NCBI RefSeq assembly: GCF_000218685.1
Contig: NW_006763306.1
Span: 768,812-832,811, forward strand
Origin: Serpula lacrymans var. lacrymans S7.9
Lineage: Eukaryota > Basidiomycota > Agaricomycetes > Boletales > Serpulaceae
Direction of reading: 5' to 3'
DNA length: 64,000 nucleotides
The translations under genes were made by a program, and so were the position numbers. Positions within the stretch are counted from its first letter, which is position 1; every line of letters begins with the position of its first letter. Shown one piece after another: positions 30,492-42,600 of this stretch. Under the pieces are notes generated by a model. That model worked only from the letters and a program-made list of their open reading frames with translations. It ran no database searches and was not told where the DNA came from.

Positions 30492-31250
30492 CTATCTTGT
30501 AGTCCTTACGTCGGCAAAATTTACTGGATAACGTGAAGTTTGCCATGTATTCATAATTATAAGTTGACCTAATTCTCCAGAAAGGACAGGCTCAAAACAG
30601 ACCCAGCATCTGCGGAAAAGTGCCGCGCCAAAACTGCTATTAGAGCTCTGAGCAGCTTTTTGCGCTCGGCTAACGTCGGACTTGACTGCAGATGAGCTAG
30701 AGATAGAGTTCATTATTAAAGATGTATGAACGCCTTGGCTCGTCGTACTGATCAACGTTCTTGGAGTCAATACGGAGGCAGGGGCAAGCAATGATAAATG
30801 GATGGTCACGATCTTAAAACTAGCATCCTCAGAGCTTCTTCCTGAGAACATAGAATTGTTCATAGCGGTGGGAGCCGGAGGTGACTGTGATATATGCTCT
30901 CGTAGCAATATGGTCGCATCCCGATCATCGAGGGAAAGACTGATTCCAAGAGCAGCCTAGAGGGGCGAAGGGATGAAACTGTTACCTAACTAGTTGGTAA
31001 CTGGTTGGACACGCGCTGAATAATAAAACGGGTTTTAAGGAAATACCGAACATGGAGCAAGATAAGGGGCGTCTCTGAATGATGTATCGGACGAAGAGTA
31101 GTGAACAGTCTTCGCCTCTTCACTCATAGCCTGCATTATATGACCTATAAATATTGTAACCCTTAAGAAAATCAATAAGAGTCTGTGAAAGGATGAATAC
31201 CGACGACGAATCATGAACTGGACCTTTGAAGGCGACTTACTCACTAGCCC
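30492..31250 (-). CDS. Hypothetical protein, possibly multi-exon
   Basis: Minus-strand coding-like tracks: an upstream exon near 31075-31160 (HIMQAMSEEAKTVHYSSSDT and FRDAPYLAPC), then an open stretch from about 30960 to 30492 (AALGISLSLDDRDATILLRE and a Ser/Ala-rich middle). The latter ends with WVCFEPVLSGELGQL and a basic tail. I do not recognise the family. The joining intron (about 30961-31045) and the start codon are guesses. It lies directly downstream of RPB8 on the same strand. Confidence 0.3.
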
Positions 31251-31352
31251 AATCCACTTTACTTGCCAATTTTTGACTGAGAATCATGAGTTAACAAGAT
31301 ATATGCACGTATCACTTATTGTTGAGTTTTTTTATACCAAGACAAGTCGAGA

Positions 31353-32014
31353 TTACTTTCTCATAAGTAGATAAACTGGATCCCCAAGAACAACGTTCGT
31401 CATATGCCGGAATGATCCTGTAAGAGACATAAGCAGGCCACCGAATGACGCATATGCGGTCCTATCACAAATAAATCATCAACACATAATTGAGAGACGC
31501 GCTCGATGAAATGCGTACACCACTTCCGCTGTTCCACCGTCAAATTTGTACACCTATCAACAAAGTCAGATTCAAAATCAAGAGGATACGTTTTCGCACT
31601 AAATTTCACCTTGCCGTACATAACATAGCCATAATCATCATCTAGTCCTCCTTGCCGCTTGGCATCCGGTCTCCAGAGATCTCTCTCTTTCCCTTCCGAA
31701 TCATCTGCACCGTCAGCTCCGGCTCCAGCTCCTCCACCATCACGCGATAAAGATGTAGCAAGAGCGAGAGCGAAGTTTTGATCTTTGGCAAGTGGGAAAA
31801 GTTCGATGTTATAGTCCAAGGTCAGATCCATATCATAATTTTTTGAGTGTGCATACAGTCTAGAAACTGCTCAAAAGCCAGGCCACGATGGTCATTGAGC
31901 AAGAGAATAGGGTGATGTAAAAGGCAGACCTCGATCAAATTTTTTGCCCTCCTTATCTATGGCATTGATGTTGAATATATCGTCGAAAACGATATTCGAG
32001 GTTGTCGATGCCAT
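31353..32014 (-). CDS. RPB8: DNA-directed RNA polymerases I, II and III subunit RPABC3 (RPB8)
   Basis: Encodes the small OB-fold subunit shared by the three nuclear RNA polymerases. Predicted 162 residues from four exons: 31930-32014, 31610-31869, 31519-31553 and 31353-31461. Diagnostic segments are NIVFDDIFNINAIDKEGKKF at the N terminus, SRLYAHSKNYDMDLTLDYNI, LFPLAKDQNFALALATSL, then WRPD and DDYGYVMYGKVYKFD. The C terminus is YASFGGLLMSLTGSFRHM and YLLMRK, the usual RPB8 ending. A Gly/Ala/Asp-rich insertion in the central loop is slightly longer than in yeast. The size is as expected for the family (about 146-150 aa plus the loop). Complete and intact; a core gene marking the end of the accessory zone. 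Confidence 0.93.
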
Positions 32015-32292
32015 ATTGACGATCACAGTGCTTACCGATGTTCATATGTTTGCGGAAATCTAGTCGGGGACTCCCGGAAAATTCCCGCAGATGGGCATGC
32101 ATTATTTGTGAAGTGGGTGGCTCAGTCCATGAATAAGCGCCGAGTTGCGCCTGGCGAGTTCATGAATAAGTCTAACAATTTACAGGGACCTTCATTAAGC
32201 TTCAATAGCAAAATTCAATTCGTACACGATTTTATACATCACTATTTACACCACCCAGTTTTATCTTGCAAATTTTATCGAAAGAATACTTT

Positions 32293-34503
32293 TTAGCTGA
32301 GAGGTTCCCTAGGATAGTTCTTGCAGGCGGTGAGATATTCGTCTTGACCTTCAATCGTGTATTCTAATGGCCTTGTAAGTGGCTCAATACTTTCTCCCCT
32401 CGCCCTGAGCTCTTCCAAGCGCTTGGCCGTCGCGGGTCTTGTTTTGTTAACGCTGTATATCTTGATACGGTGGCAAGACGATGTGACATGGAGATCCCAA
32501 CTATATTTGATAAGAACGCCATGATAAATCAGCATCAACCTATTACTGCAAAAGAAAGGTGATGAGGAACGCACTTCCATGCAGAGCGCACGAAGGTAGG
32601 CTCGGTATTGTTAGAGGAGTCCCAGGTACGGACGCAGAACTCAAGCCAGCCTTCAGCGTCAACGGGCAGTTTGATTTTCCACAACCTCCATGCGTGATAG
32701 TGCTATTTCATCGCAACGGCGTTCAGAAATAATTATTTTCATTTAAAGGTTCGCTACTGACCTTTTCAGTCATGTCTTCCGGCTGAACAGCGTACCAAAC
32801 GTGGCCCCTGTAAGCGATCGTCAGAGCAACCAGCTTGGATTTGTGGGTAAACATTACCCGTCTGGAGAAACCTCGACACGCTCTACCCAATTCCCTCCTC
32901 CGCTATACCCCCAACCTTTGAGCTCAATGGAACCATCATGAACGATCACAGATTTATCGACTGGGGATATAATGGCACTCCTGTAACATCCAATAAAAAG
33001 ATGTCAATGCTCAGCAAATAAAGGGTATCAGGGCACATACGAAACAGGCATTTGCTGGATTGAAAAGCCGTTGGAATATTTCACATTTTGCTTGCCGAGC
33101 TATTCGTCACCGTAAATATTCCAGCATAAAAGCAAATGATGGTTATTGAGATCACCTGCGACGTGTAGTACAGATATTCTTGGCTTTGAACAGGGCCCAT
33201 GCTTGGTTCCGCGAGTGCATTAATCTGGTAGACCCATTTGCAGCTCCTTGCACCAATGTATCCTGTAACAACTAGACGGAGAGGAGCACCGTGAATTTTG
33301 GGCAGCGGTTTCCCATTCATTTCCCATGCGAGGATGACCTCTTCATTCATGCGGACCTTACGGTATGGTACAGAAACCGCATAATTGAAGACATTCCCTT
33401 TTCTACGTGGAACCGTTAGCCAAAACAGATGACGATGTCTAGCGAATGTGCTTTCTCACTTGAAATAGGTGTCACCACCAATGAACTCGAGATGCTGGCA
33501 TTCTGGAAGCACTCCACCACAAGCTCTTTTGAGAACCTTTTTCAGGGGAACACCACGATAAACAGCTGTCCCGCTTGAGAAAAGTAAAGTATATTAGCAG
33601 CCGTACATACGGAGGCAGGGATTGCGACAAACATAGCACCTTCACCCCAAGGAGCGTTAATCAGTTCATCACCATCGCCAGGGTACTCCCTGATTTGCTC
33701 AATGCGACGTGTACCACTGCATTGCAGGGTAACAGTTACTTCACACTGGCTAAAATATTCGTATATTCATGAGTAGCTTTTATACGAAAGATATACGCAA
33801 TACATACGGGAATTTGGAAGGATCCTTGAGGTCTTTCAAACTCAACTTGACAGGGTTATTCACGAGACCGCCTATTTCAAGTTCAAATGCGTCTTCCTCA
33901 ATAGCAGGAACACCTCCGTGGTTGCGAACGCTATCGGTTATGGTATCAGCATCCTTGCCCGACAGGACCCCGTGGTGACTAACAAGTGATGCATATTGTC
34001 AGTGATTTTGCCTTCTAGTAGCTGATCACGGGTAGTCTCTCCATTGTAAGGAAAGTCGAGCAGGTGAATAAGGTCAGGCTTTTCCTTCTGCACGACCTCC
34101 CAACTGTAGTTGACGATGGATTGCAGACCGAGTGCCTTGTGGTAATCTTTCCAGCGGTATCCGATGAGGACAGGGTTGGTGTCAGGCAAAGGTACAAACT
34201 GGAATTCTGCATTATGTAGAGCATCGACACCATGAGTACGTTTGGCGCTTCAAATATATATAAAAGGAAAGTTGTCTGTTACTCACCAGGGGGGTGTGGA
34301 AAAGTGTGAGTCTTCAGTATCTCTCTAGCTAGAGCTTTCTTTTCCGGATATTTTTCCCATTCTACGTATCTAATCCTTGTTAAGACGAACTGGGCCATTT
34401 ATCGAGAAGATATGAGAAATTACCCTGACCAGCCGCTCCTTTCCTCAGCGAATAGCTGGCTAAGCGGCTTTCCATTGTAAGTGGTCTCTGCAGGTACAGG
34501 CAT
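32293..34503 (-). CDS. SUOX: Sulfite oxidase (molybdopterin-dependent), without cytochrome b5 domain
   Basis: Oxidises sulfite to sulfate using a molybdenum cofactor. I could thread twelve exons from the ATG at 34501-34503 to the stop at 32293-32295, giving 516 residues with consistent phases. The Moco domain includes FVRNHGGVP (the conserved Arg region), LQCSGTRR with the cofactor-ligating Cys, GDGDELINAPWGEGAIGTAVYRG, and GYIGARSCKWVYQIN at the domain junction. The dimerisation domain ends with WDLHVTSSCHRIKIYSVN, typical of sulfite oxidases. Unlike animal SUOX there is no N-terminal cytochrome b5 heme domain. An unusual N-terminal extension of about 75 residues (containing YVEWEKYPEKKALAREIL) has no evident mitochondrial presequence. 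Cofactor use and reaction follow from the family. Confidence 0.92.
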
Positions 34504-35830
34504 ATGGAATGAGATGGGTCTTTAGTAAAGATGCAAGCAGATTGTAACCCGATATGCCCTTAGCCCATCTCCAAACCGTATTTATGCGGGTAACCCAAAC
34601 GCCTTAACCCAAATTCTGATTATCTGCCTTGATACTATATTTGGTGTCTCCCATTGTGCCCGTACGAGGCCGTGAAGAATTTCCGGTCTTCACGATATTA
34701 AAATACCCCATGATCAAGATATGGTGATTATCTAGGAGGTTGTATTCAGTTTCGTAAGAGAATGCACTTTCGAAGGCAGGTCTCGCGCCCGAGGCTCAGA
34801 AGCACTGGAAAGAAGGCGTAGATATGCTCCAATTTGACCGAGGGAAGTGCGCTATCCGACGACAGGGCCGAATACACTGTAGTTATTTGTTATCCAAATG
34901 TACCAAGAGCCATCTGAAATAAACTGACTCGTGGAAAAGGCAAAAAGTACGACAAAACCAACGTTCTCATATATCGACTTAGGGGCTAAACCTATCCTTG
35001 AGGTAGCCATGTAGAAGACGTTCAAATGGAGCATACAGACCTCGTGACGATTTTTTGACGCGCAACGGTCAGGTAACTTCATCTCATCACCGAGAAGCAC
35101 AAACACGTTGAGGAGCATTGAAACGTGTCAGTCCTCCAACAGCTTCTGACAGGCACTGCAATACAAAAAACACAGATATAGAACTGAACTGGAGCGATAA
35201 TTGTTACCTCGTGTCGATGTCTTGCCTAGAAATGCTGCGTAAAACATAAATACCCCACTGCATCACAGACCTCCCGGAGTATCAATGAAGTAATTCGTAG
35301 CCAGATACCTATCCCAGTGTAAGACTTGGCCGTTCGTCACAAAGCTCCATGGTGCTACCCATACCTACGCCATTTCCTTCTCGAAAAAGAAAACACCAGG
35401 TTCTACTCCAGGATGGTTCTTCCTTAACTGGACTGCTGCTTGTACGGCGATCCGCAGATCGTACTCCTGCATAAATTTCAGTCTACAGTCAACAAAATTT
35501 GACACTCGTGACAAGAGAAAGACTACACCAGTCGGGTGTCAATAGGTATGCCCAGCAATTAGATACCGGCACTCCTCAGCTACATAAGTACATATTAGAT
35601 TCAAAAACAGCTTATCGCAGCCTTCCCTCGGGCCGAGGCTTCGACGTTTGCTACAGGGCGTAAGAACTATAGAACCAAAAACGTTGAGCATAAGTACTAC
35701 TATCGTTGGACAATAGGTGCAATTGGTCTGGGGAGAAGTTGAATAACTCACCAGTCGTTGAGCTTTAGACTGTCGGAACTTGACCAGTAGATATAATTTT
35801 TAGTTTTCTAGCTGCCTATGTAGAAAAATA
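34504..35830 (-). other. Possible decayed or unrecognised gene
   Basis: Protein-like minus-strand islands occur at 35118-34852 and near 35475-35370 (YDLRIAVQAAVQLRKNHPGV followed by FFFEKEMA, then a plausible GT donor), with another at 35751-35539. They cannot be joined into one convincing model and match no family I know. Confidence 0.25.
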
Positions 35831-35839
35831 AGCAAGAAC

Positions 35840-36872
35840 TTGAAGCATTGGAGCAGCGGAACAAAACCGAAAAGACGACACATGTTTTGGAATGGTTCTG
35901 CAATTTCTGGTCACACTGGGTCACAGCGGCACTCACAGACCAAATCAGGCGGAGCTTACAAGTCAAATTCCGCCAGGTCACACCAAGTCCTGACGCTGGT
36001 GGTATGTGCGGTACGTACCGAAGCGGAGCTAGCGGTCCTTGATTGATTATCTTGGTGTGTGATTGCCTGTTTCGGTCGCCTAGTCACGACTCCATCATTG
36101 TTTTCGTTTCTCCAGACTTTGAGGCCCCAATCAGCTCAGTAAGTATCTGGCATTGTAGGGGCCTACCTATTGACGTTTTCTAGAAAGGCAATATTCCCAG
36201 CACGAGATCTGGTCAAATCTGGCCATCTTTCCCTCACTTCTGGAGTTCAAGAGCATAGTGTCAGGTCTGTCGTTGTTGCTACAGATAAGCTATTCACTAA
36301 ATTCTTTCACAATTTTATTCTCTATACTATATTCTACATCTGACAATTTTCTAGCTACCTGTACAGTGATCGTTGAGCCTCTGGAGGCCCAAGTGCATAT
36401 CTCTTACCGGTTGCATCAGGTGTCCAACGATAGTAAGGCAAATAAAGGTCAGGGAAAGCCTACAGCACTGGAGCTTTTCCCAACAGATCATAGCAAAGTC
36501 TCTTCAGGACTTATCCGAATTGAGGCCTAAAACAGACTCTTAGTAGTCCGGCGTAAAGATTTGATAACGATGGACTACGATGCCGCATTGAGCATATTTA
36601 GTTTGGGAATATTACGAACCATGATAGGCTATCCCGGCGTGCGGCGAACTCAAAGCTCAGAGATAACAAGTGGGGAAAGCGGTATCGGTATGTCTGTAGT
36701 CGTAAACGCCGTGAAGACTGCGGGAAAATACACACACAGAGGAGCGCTCATAGACGTTAATCCCGAAAAGGTCGAGGATTACATTTGCCTGCAATATTCC
36801 CAGAAAAATCACAATTTGACACTGCCTTCAGTCAAATATACCGTATGCCTGCAATTGATGTATTGTAAGTAA
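35840..36872 (+). CDS. Hypothetical region with weak coding signal
   Basis: Plus-strand open stretches at 35848-36042 (THVLEWFCNFWSHWVTAALT), 36258-36530 (VIVEPLEAQVHISYRLHQVS, ending at TAA) and 36561-36872 show some protein-like composition. They could belong to one multi-exon gene. No family is recognised and splice joints are uncertain. If real, it would be transcribed toward EBP2, which runs in the opposite direction. Confidence 0.25.
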
Positions 36873-36984
36873 TATCAATAAACAACTTACAGTAAAGCTT
36901 TACCACCTTTGATGACATGCTGGCCCAAAGTTGGCAAATATAAGATACAATAATTAGTATATATGAAGCAAGGCAGGAAATACA

Positions 36985-38464
36985 CTACTTTTTGCTGCGT
37001 GCAGTCATTCGTCTACTTTTACCTAGCCGTTTGTTGCCTCCACCCCGACTGCCTCCTGGCCCGCCTCTCGTCGCCCCGTGTCCTCTTCTACCTGCAGACC
37101 CAGCATCAAAGTTATCTGTAGATGCTTTAGTATTTTGCTTTGACCGACGCCCCTTCCCACCGAAGCCGAACTTTTGATCCCGGCTTTGACGAGATATGTT
37201 TTTCCCACCAGGTCCCTTGCTGCGCTTAGCCGGGCGGTCAGTGATAGCATCTTCCACAGCAACATCAAAGGCGTCCCCATCGGCTTGAGCATTGTCCAAT
37301 GCGCCTTTGCGTTCTAAAATCCATGTCAGCATGATCCTAATCATAATTCAGAGCAAATGCACGTACTGCGCTTCAGATTCTGGATTCTGTCTTCCATATC
37401 CTTTTTATTTTTCCCCCTCTCCTTGAGTTTCTCCATCTGTACCTGTTTACCAAACTTCTTGCCTTCACGTTCTTTCCTTTTATCTTCGCTCTTCTTGATG
37501 CCTGCACTTTCATCTAATAGTCGCTGTCGTATGCGTTCCATGTGAGAATCGGATTTCACCATCTCAGCAAAATAATCTGAAGGACGAGTGAAAGGCAGCT
37601 TGTTTTTACTAGCAAGTGCGCGAGCAGCGTCTGCGCTGTGCAAAGCCTGTTTATAGCTTTTGTCTTCGTGAGTTCCCTTAAGCTGCATTAGTGAAAAAAC
37701 AAGGAACGTACAAAGCGAGTTCGCGATTTAGGTCGTCGTTAACATCAACATCAATACTTTCTGGGTATGTCACAGCTAATGTCTCGGTCCAAGGAAGAGA
37801 TGGATCGAGTTGTATCAGGTTTCGAATTCGTTCAAGTGCAAGCTGATGTATGATTTGTATATTCCGACGGAAAACAAGAATTATAGAAACTCACCTTGTT
37901 ATCGACCTCAACTTTTTGTGTGGGAACCGCATCTTCATCTACAGAAACATCTTCAAGGTCATCCAGGGCAACTCCATCATCCTCTTTGACATTTTTTTCG
38001 TCTGCAGGGCGATTCTCCTTTTCACTGTCTTCTTCTACCTCTACCTCTTCTTCGCTCTCTTCATCTCCTTCTCCCTCATTTTTATCGCTTTCACCCTCCT
38101 CACCCTCAATCTCCACAACCTCTTCCTCGCTATCACCTTGTTTTTGGCCTCCTTCGCCTTCCTCGTCCGACTCCCACTCATCTTCGTCCTCTCCACCCAG
38201 AGCAGAAAGCTGAACCTGGTCAAACTCGTCCAAACCATCCTCACCGAGCATTTCGATCAGCTTCTCCATGCCTTCCGGGTCTACACCTTCTTCCTCGTCG
38301 CTTGAAGCATCTGATTCGTCTGGCGATTCAGCCTTGGGTTCAGGTGCTGGTGCTTCCTTCTGAACTACTTTACTCTTTACGGGTGATTTTGATTTTGAGG
38401 AAACAGTCTTTTTTGGTTTCTTTTCAGAGCTTTTTCTTTTTTTGACCTTTGTTGTGGACGGCAT
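36985..38464 (-). CDS. EBP2: rRNA-processing protein EBP2
   Basis: A nucleolar factor needed for 27S pre-rRNA processing and 60S subunit assembly. Exons are about 37895-38464, 37712-37842, 37367-37684 and 36985-37313; the second-to-third joint is slightly uncertain (either side of an LALY codon string). The first exon encodes a Lys/Ser-rich start and a long acidic Glu/Asp region (about residues 55-185). The conserved EBP2 core follows: RNLIQLDPSLPWTETLAVTY, VNDDLNRELAL, YKQALHSADAARALAS, PFTRPSDYFAEMVKSDSHME and RQRLLDESAGIKKSEDKRKE. The C terminus is a Gly/Arg/Lys-rich basic tail (GGKNISRQSRDQKFGFGGKG and further). Its start lies 207 bp from the start of the small divergent gene at 38672, suggesting a shared promoter region. 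Confidence 0.92.
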
Positions 38465-38671
38465 CGTGAACTGTGGTAAGTTCTCTGGCGAATTTTGGCT
38501 AGCCACCTGAGAAAATGTGGTGGCAAAGTCGAGCAAATAAGTGGTCGCTGAGTTTGAAGCATCTTCTTCTGGCTAACGATCACACCGATGGTAGCACTAC
38601 TTGTCTTTGACCACGAACTGATTCATATCCTTTCAATCGCTGATCCGAAATCCTCAAACTTGTACACAAGC

Positions 38672-39291
38672 ATGTCCAATACACCAACACCACAACCAAG
38701 CTCCGGGTACGCCTCACCAGCTCCATCGACAGTCCCATCAAACCCCAATACACCTAAATCCAAGGCAACTAACGTATTTTCTAACGACGGCTCTTTTCTA
38801 GAGCGATTTCAGCGTAACAAGAAGGTAGCTTGGTTGCGCCTCTCCACTGTTTGTCCTTTCATTTATTTTCTGCAGGACGAAGAAGATAAGAAGAAGCAGG
38901 AAGAGGCGCTTACAAGGTACTAATGTTTACGTTGCAATGCCTTGGGCTGCATGATCTCACACATATTCTTTCAACTAGAAAGCGGGAGTTCGACAGTCGT
39001 TTTGTGAGTCCATCTTGCATCATTAGCTTAGCTTGCATGCTAAGTCCATTTCTTTCCCCAGAAAAAAAGGGGCAAGCGTCCCCCACCTGATCCATCCCCT
39101 GCAGTGACTGTTCCTGAAAATCCTCCATCCAAGAAAGCAAGATCAGACAAACCACTAAGTATGTTCTCGCTTCTTTATCTTGGAAACTACTTCTTACTAC
39201 TGTCATATAAGCCGAATATGAGAAGGAAGTAAAGAGCTACACTCCCAGCCTCAAAGACAGCGGTATTGGCGTTCGACCTCTTGTTAAATAA
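38672..39291 (+). CDS. Small conserved protein with an NDGSFLERF motif
   Basis: Five exons (38672-38824, 38876-38916, 38979-39003, 39062-39158, 39212-39291) join cleanly to give 131 residues. Layout: a Ser/Pro/Thr-rich N terminus (MSNTPTPQPSSGYASPAPST), a short motif KATNVFSNDGSFLERFQRNK at about residues 32-51, a charged helical stretch (DEEDKKKQEEALTRKREFD), a Lys/Arg/Pro basic segment (KKRGKRPPPDPSPAV) that may be a nuclear localisation signal, and a C terminus ending KDSGIGVRPLVK. I do not recognise a named family with confidence. The several micro-exons with perfect splice sites and phases argue that it is real. Divergent from EBP2. Confidence 0.6.
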
Positions 39292-39646
39292 TGCATATAG
39301 CTCTTGTCAGTGAGTACCAGCTACTGCCTCCCTGGCCATCGTTATCATGGACTTGAACACTGGATACCCAGGATCATGTCTAGTAGTAATTATTGATTTT
39401 TATCAGACGTTGTATGGTAAATCGCCTCTGTATACCACCTGGCCACACAACGTCACCAGGCCTGCTTTGTTGTCCATTTGGTTCATTGTACAACCACCAA
39501 TGTACAAATTTGATATATTTGAATATTATCGTGTCCTAGCTTGTGTCCTAGGTTGATATTACACTGAGTGAAGCGCTTACAACATATTGTTTTACTTAGG
39601 CATCTATACACAATAAAATGTGGGGTTTTCGATAGTTCAGGATAAT
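39292..39646. other. Convergent intergenic spacer
   Basis: 3' regions of the small plus-strand gene and of BBC1 meet here. No gene was seen. Confidence 0.5.
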
Positions 39647-42600
39647 TCAAGACTCGAGTACTCTGAAAATCTGTATAATTTCATCAGTATTCAAAGGCAG
39701 CAGAAGTGTGTTTTGTTCTAACCTTTACATGGCCGCTTTTCATATCTTCAAGGCGATAGCTGACAGATTCAACAGTCTTAAGGAAATGTACTCAGTAATA
39801 AGAATTTAGCGACTTGAACGTAGAACGTACCTGCTGTCCAACATGCTGGTTTGCTTGGAACACCCTGACCTTCGACTTCTTTGTCTCGAACTCATTTATC
39901 ACACCAACCAAAGGCTCGCCAACACCCACAGATTGGTGGTATGTCTGTAGACCTTTATGCCCTTTAAACTTCGCATCATACAGAGCAATAATATCACCAG
40001 GCAGGATCTCGCTCATCCGCCGCTGTACAGCGGAGGAGGTCTGCGCATAGACAATATGTCCAAAGTCCATACCGGAGGGTTGCATGGCATTGGGTACTCC
40101 ATGAAGCACTGCCATCACGAAACCCATAAAAGATCCATCACCGATAAGGGACTTTTTAGACTTCTCATGAAGCATAGTCGCAGCCTCGCATATGTGCACG
40201 CCAACCTTTCCCCATACTGCCATAAGATCTTCAGAAGAAAGCTGTGCCTCTATCGCAGCTTTCTGAACAGAAGGGGGATGAGCAGGAGGAAGCTGACTCG
40301 ATGGCCGCGAGACTGGCCTTGTGGAACGTGGCGGGGGAGGCGGGGTGTCAGTCGACGATTCTTCAGAGAACTCATTGCTGCTACCGAGGCCTAGATCAAG
40401 CGAGGCACTAGGAATCGAAGGGAGTACCCATTGCGAAGAACTCATCATTGCCGAGTCAGGTTCCACTGCAGAAGGTGGAGGAGGGGGTGGAAGAGCTGAG
40501 CGAGGCGGAGGTCCGCGAGGGGGGCGTTGTGGCGGGAGTGGAGCATTTTCGACTTCCATATTCTCAGGAGCTTCTACCATCACATACTCCGATTGGGACC
40601 GATATGCACCCACCGGAGGGGATAATGCACGAGGGGGAGGAGCCGGAGGAGAACTTTCAAGGACATGGTCGATAGACGACTTCCTTGACCCAGGGCGACG
40701 AATCTGTAAGCTGGGGCGACGATTGAATATCGCTGCCGGGATTGATGGAATTGGCGGGCGGCCACTAGGCACAGGAGGAGACCTAGACATCGTTCTGGGC
40801 GGGGGCGTAGGAAGTACATCTGTTCTCGGGACTCCCGAAGCGCGCCTGCCTTCTCTTCCAGGCACTGGTGGAGGGGCTACCCCTTGTTCACCTTCATCGT
40901 TCGCATCCTCGAAATCGACTTTTACCTCTTCCATTTCGCTGTCTTCAGCTTCTACTCTCACACCATCATCAGAAGTTCCTCGACTCTCTTGTTCTGAATC
41001 TAACTCCCTCACTACAGGCGGAGGCCTGGCGGGTGGAAGTGCTCGATGGGGGGCAGGAACAGGAAGGGGAGACTGGGATGACGCCTCCTCAGTCTCGCTC
41101 TCTTCCTGCCTGACGAGAACTGGCTTCGGCCCAGAACCCAATGCTTGCGGTAACATACCAAATCTCATACCACCCATCCCGGCGAGTTTTACTGCGATTC
41201 TTTGCTTTCGTGCGAGCTCATCCTCTTCTTCTTTGTCGACAACATTTTGACCACTTTCTTCAGGTTCGATTGTAGAATCCTCCGAGCGAGCGGAAACTGG
41301 AGGAGGAGGAGGAGGAAGAGGAGGACGAGCCATTGGAGGCATAGGTGCACCAAATCTGATACCACCAAGGCGAGCCATACGCTCTGCGATGGTTTGACGG
41401 CGAGCTTGTTCTGCATCTACTTCACTAGTCTCATTAGCTGTTTGAGGTTCTGCATCATCAGAGGCACTTTGAGGAACTGAGCGCCCACTGGCAGCTAAGG
41501 GAAAATTGAGCTTAAAAGAGACGTGGACGGTGTACATGCACCAACTCACCCTCCTCAGTGTCTTCGTACGTTAACCTATCAGTAGCCGCTTGCCGAAATA
41601 ATGGGGAAGGCGCGATAGGAGGTGGTAGACGTGCTAGAGGTGGGGGTGACACCTGTGAAGCGCGACTAGCAATTGCTTCTCTCGCCTGGGGCTCAGCAGT
41701 TGCAATCTTGACGCTAGCACGACGAGGTGGTGGAGGCATAGATCGTCGTGGAGGTGGGATAGGTGCCTCTTCCTCGGACGCAGTCGATGTTCTTTGAACA
41801 TGAACTGGATTTGTTGATAAGAACAAGCTTTACAGAGTATATCAATATAACGCACCATTCTTTGTGGGCGAGAAAGGAGGTGGAACAGGGCGTGGAGGTA
41901 TATCAGGAGATTCTGCTCGCACTCTTTCTTCATTCTCAACCTCGATCGCACGCTGGACAATACGTGGAGGAGGTGGAGACACAGGAGGCGAAGCTGGGCT
42001 TCTAGCAGAGCCTGGACCAGGAGATATGACACCAGGTCGTGAGTTCAAATTTACAGGTGGTAGAGGAACTCGACGCGTTAAACGGGATGGATCCATGTCG
42101 TCGTCGTCGTCGTCGTCGTCAAAAGTCGGAACACCATTATCGCCTTCAGCGTCTACATCCCCTTTATAGTCCTCGGCGCTTATTTCGCCATCATCAGAAT
42201 TTGTGTAGTGCCTTTGATATCTTTCTTCTTCTGTATCTCCTGCGCTGTCAACCATTGTTGTATGTTCGTAATTAAAGTTCTCTTGATATGGTTCCTGAAT
42301 ATGCTGGGCAAGATAAGTTGTGTTTCTTCCCGATATACTTTCCCTGCCATCATATGAGTCATGATGGTGATAGTCATCCGTGGCTGTGTCTTGTTCACCC
42401 TCGAGCTCATCAGTATCGCGTTCAATATGTGTATCATCTTCATAGCGCAGTCTATGTGTAGCTTGGCCCTCTTTACGCACTTGTAGAGGCTCCGCTTGGT
42501 CCTCGACTTCATGATCAGAGACTTCCCGTCTGAGATCTGGGTAAAAATAAAATAACATTAACGCAAAAATCTGTAAAGATACAACGAGATTAGGCAGACT

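Noticed and set aside
37896..38213. A serine-rich plus-strand ORF
   Set aside because: Antisense shadow of the Glu/Asp-rich EBP2 exon 1.
40321..41250. A 309-codon Gly/Ser-rich ORF on the plus strand
   Set aside because: It is antisense to the proline- and acid-rich BBC1 coding region, and its Gly/Ser composition is the mirror of those codons.
42102..42120. Trinucleotide repeat as a stand-alone satellite
   Set aside because: It encodes an Asp run in frame within BBC1 and is too short to annotate separately.
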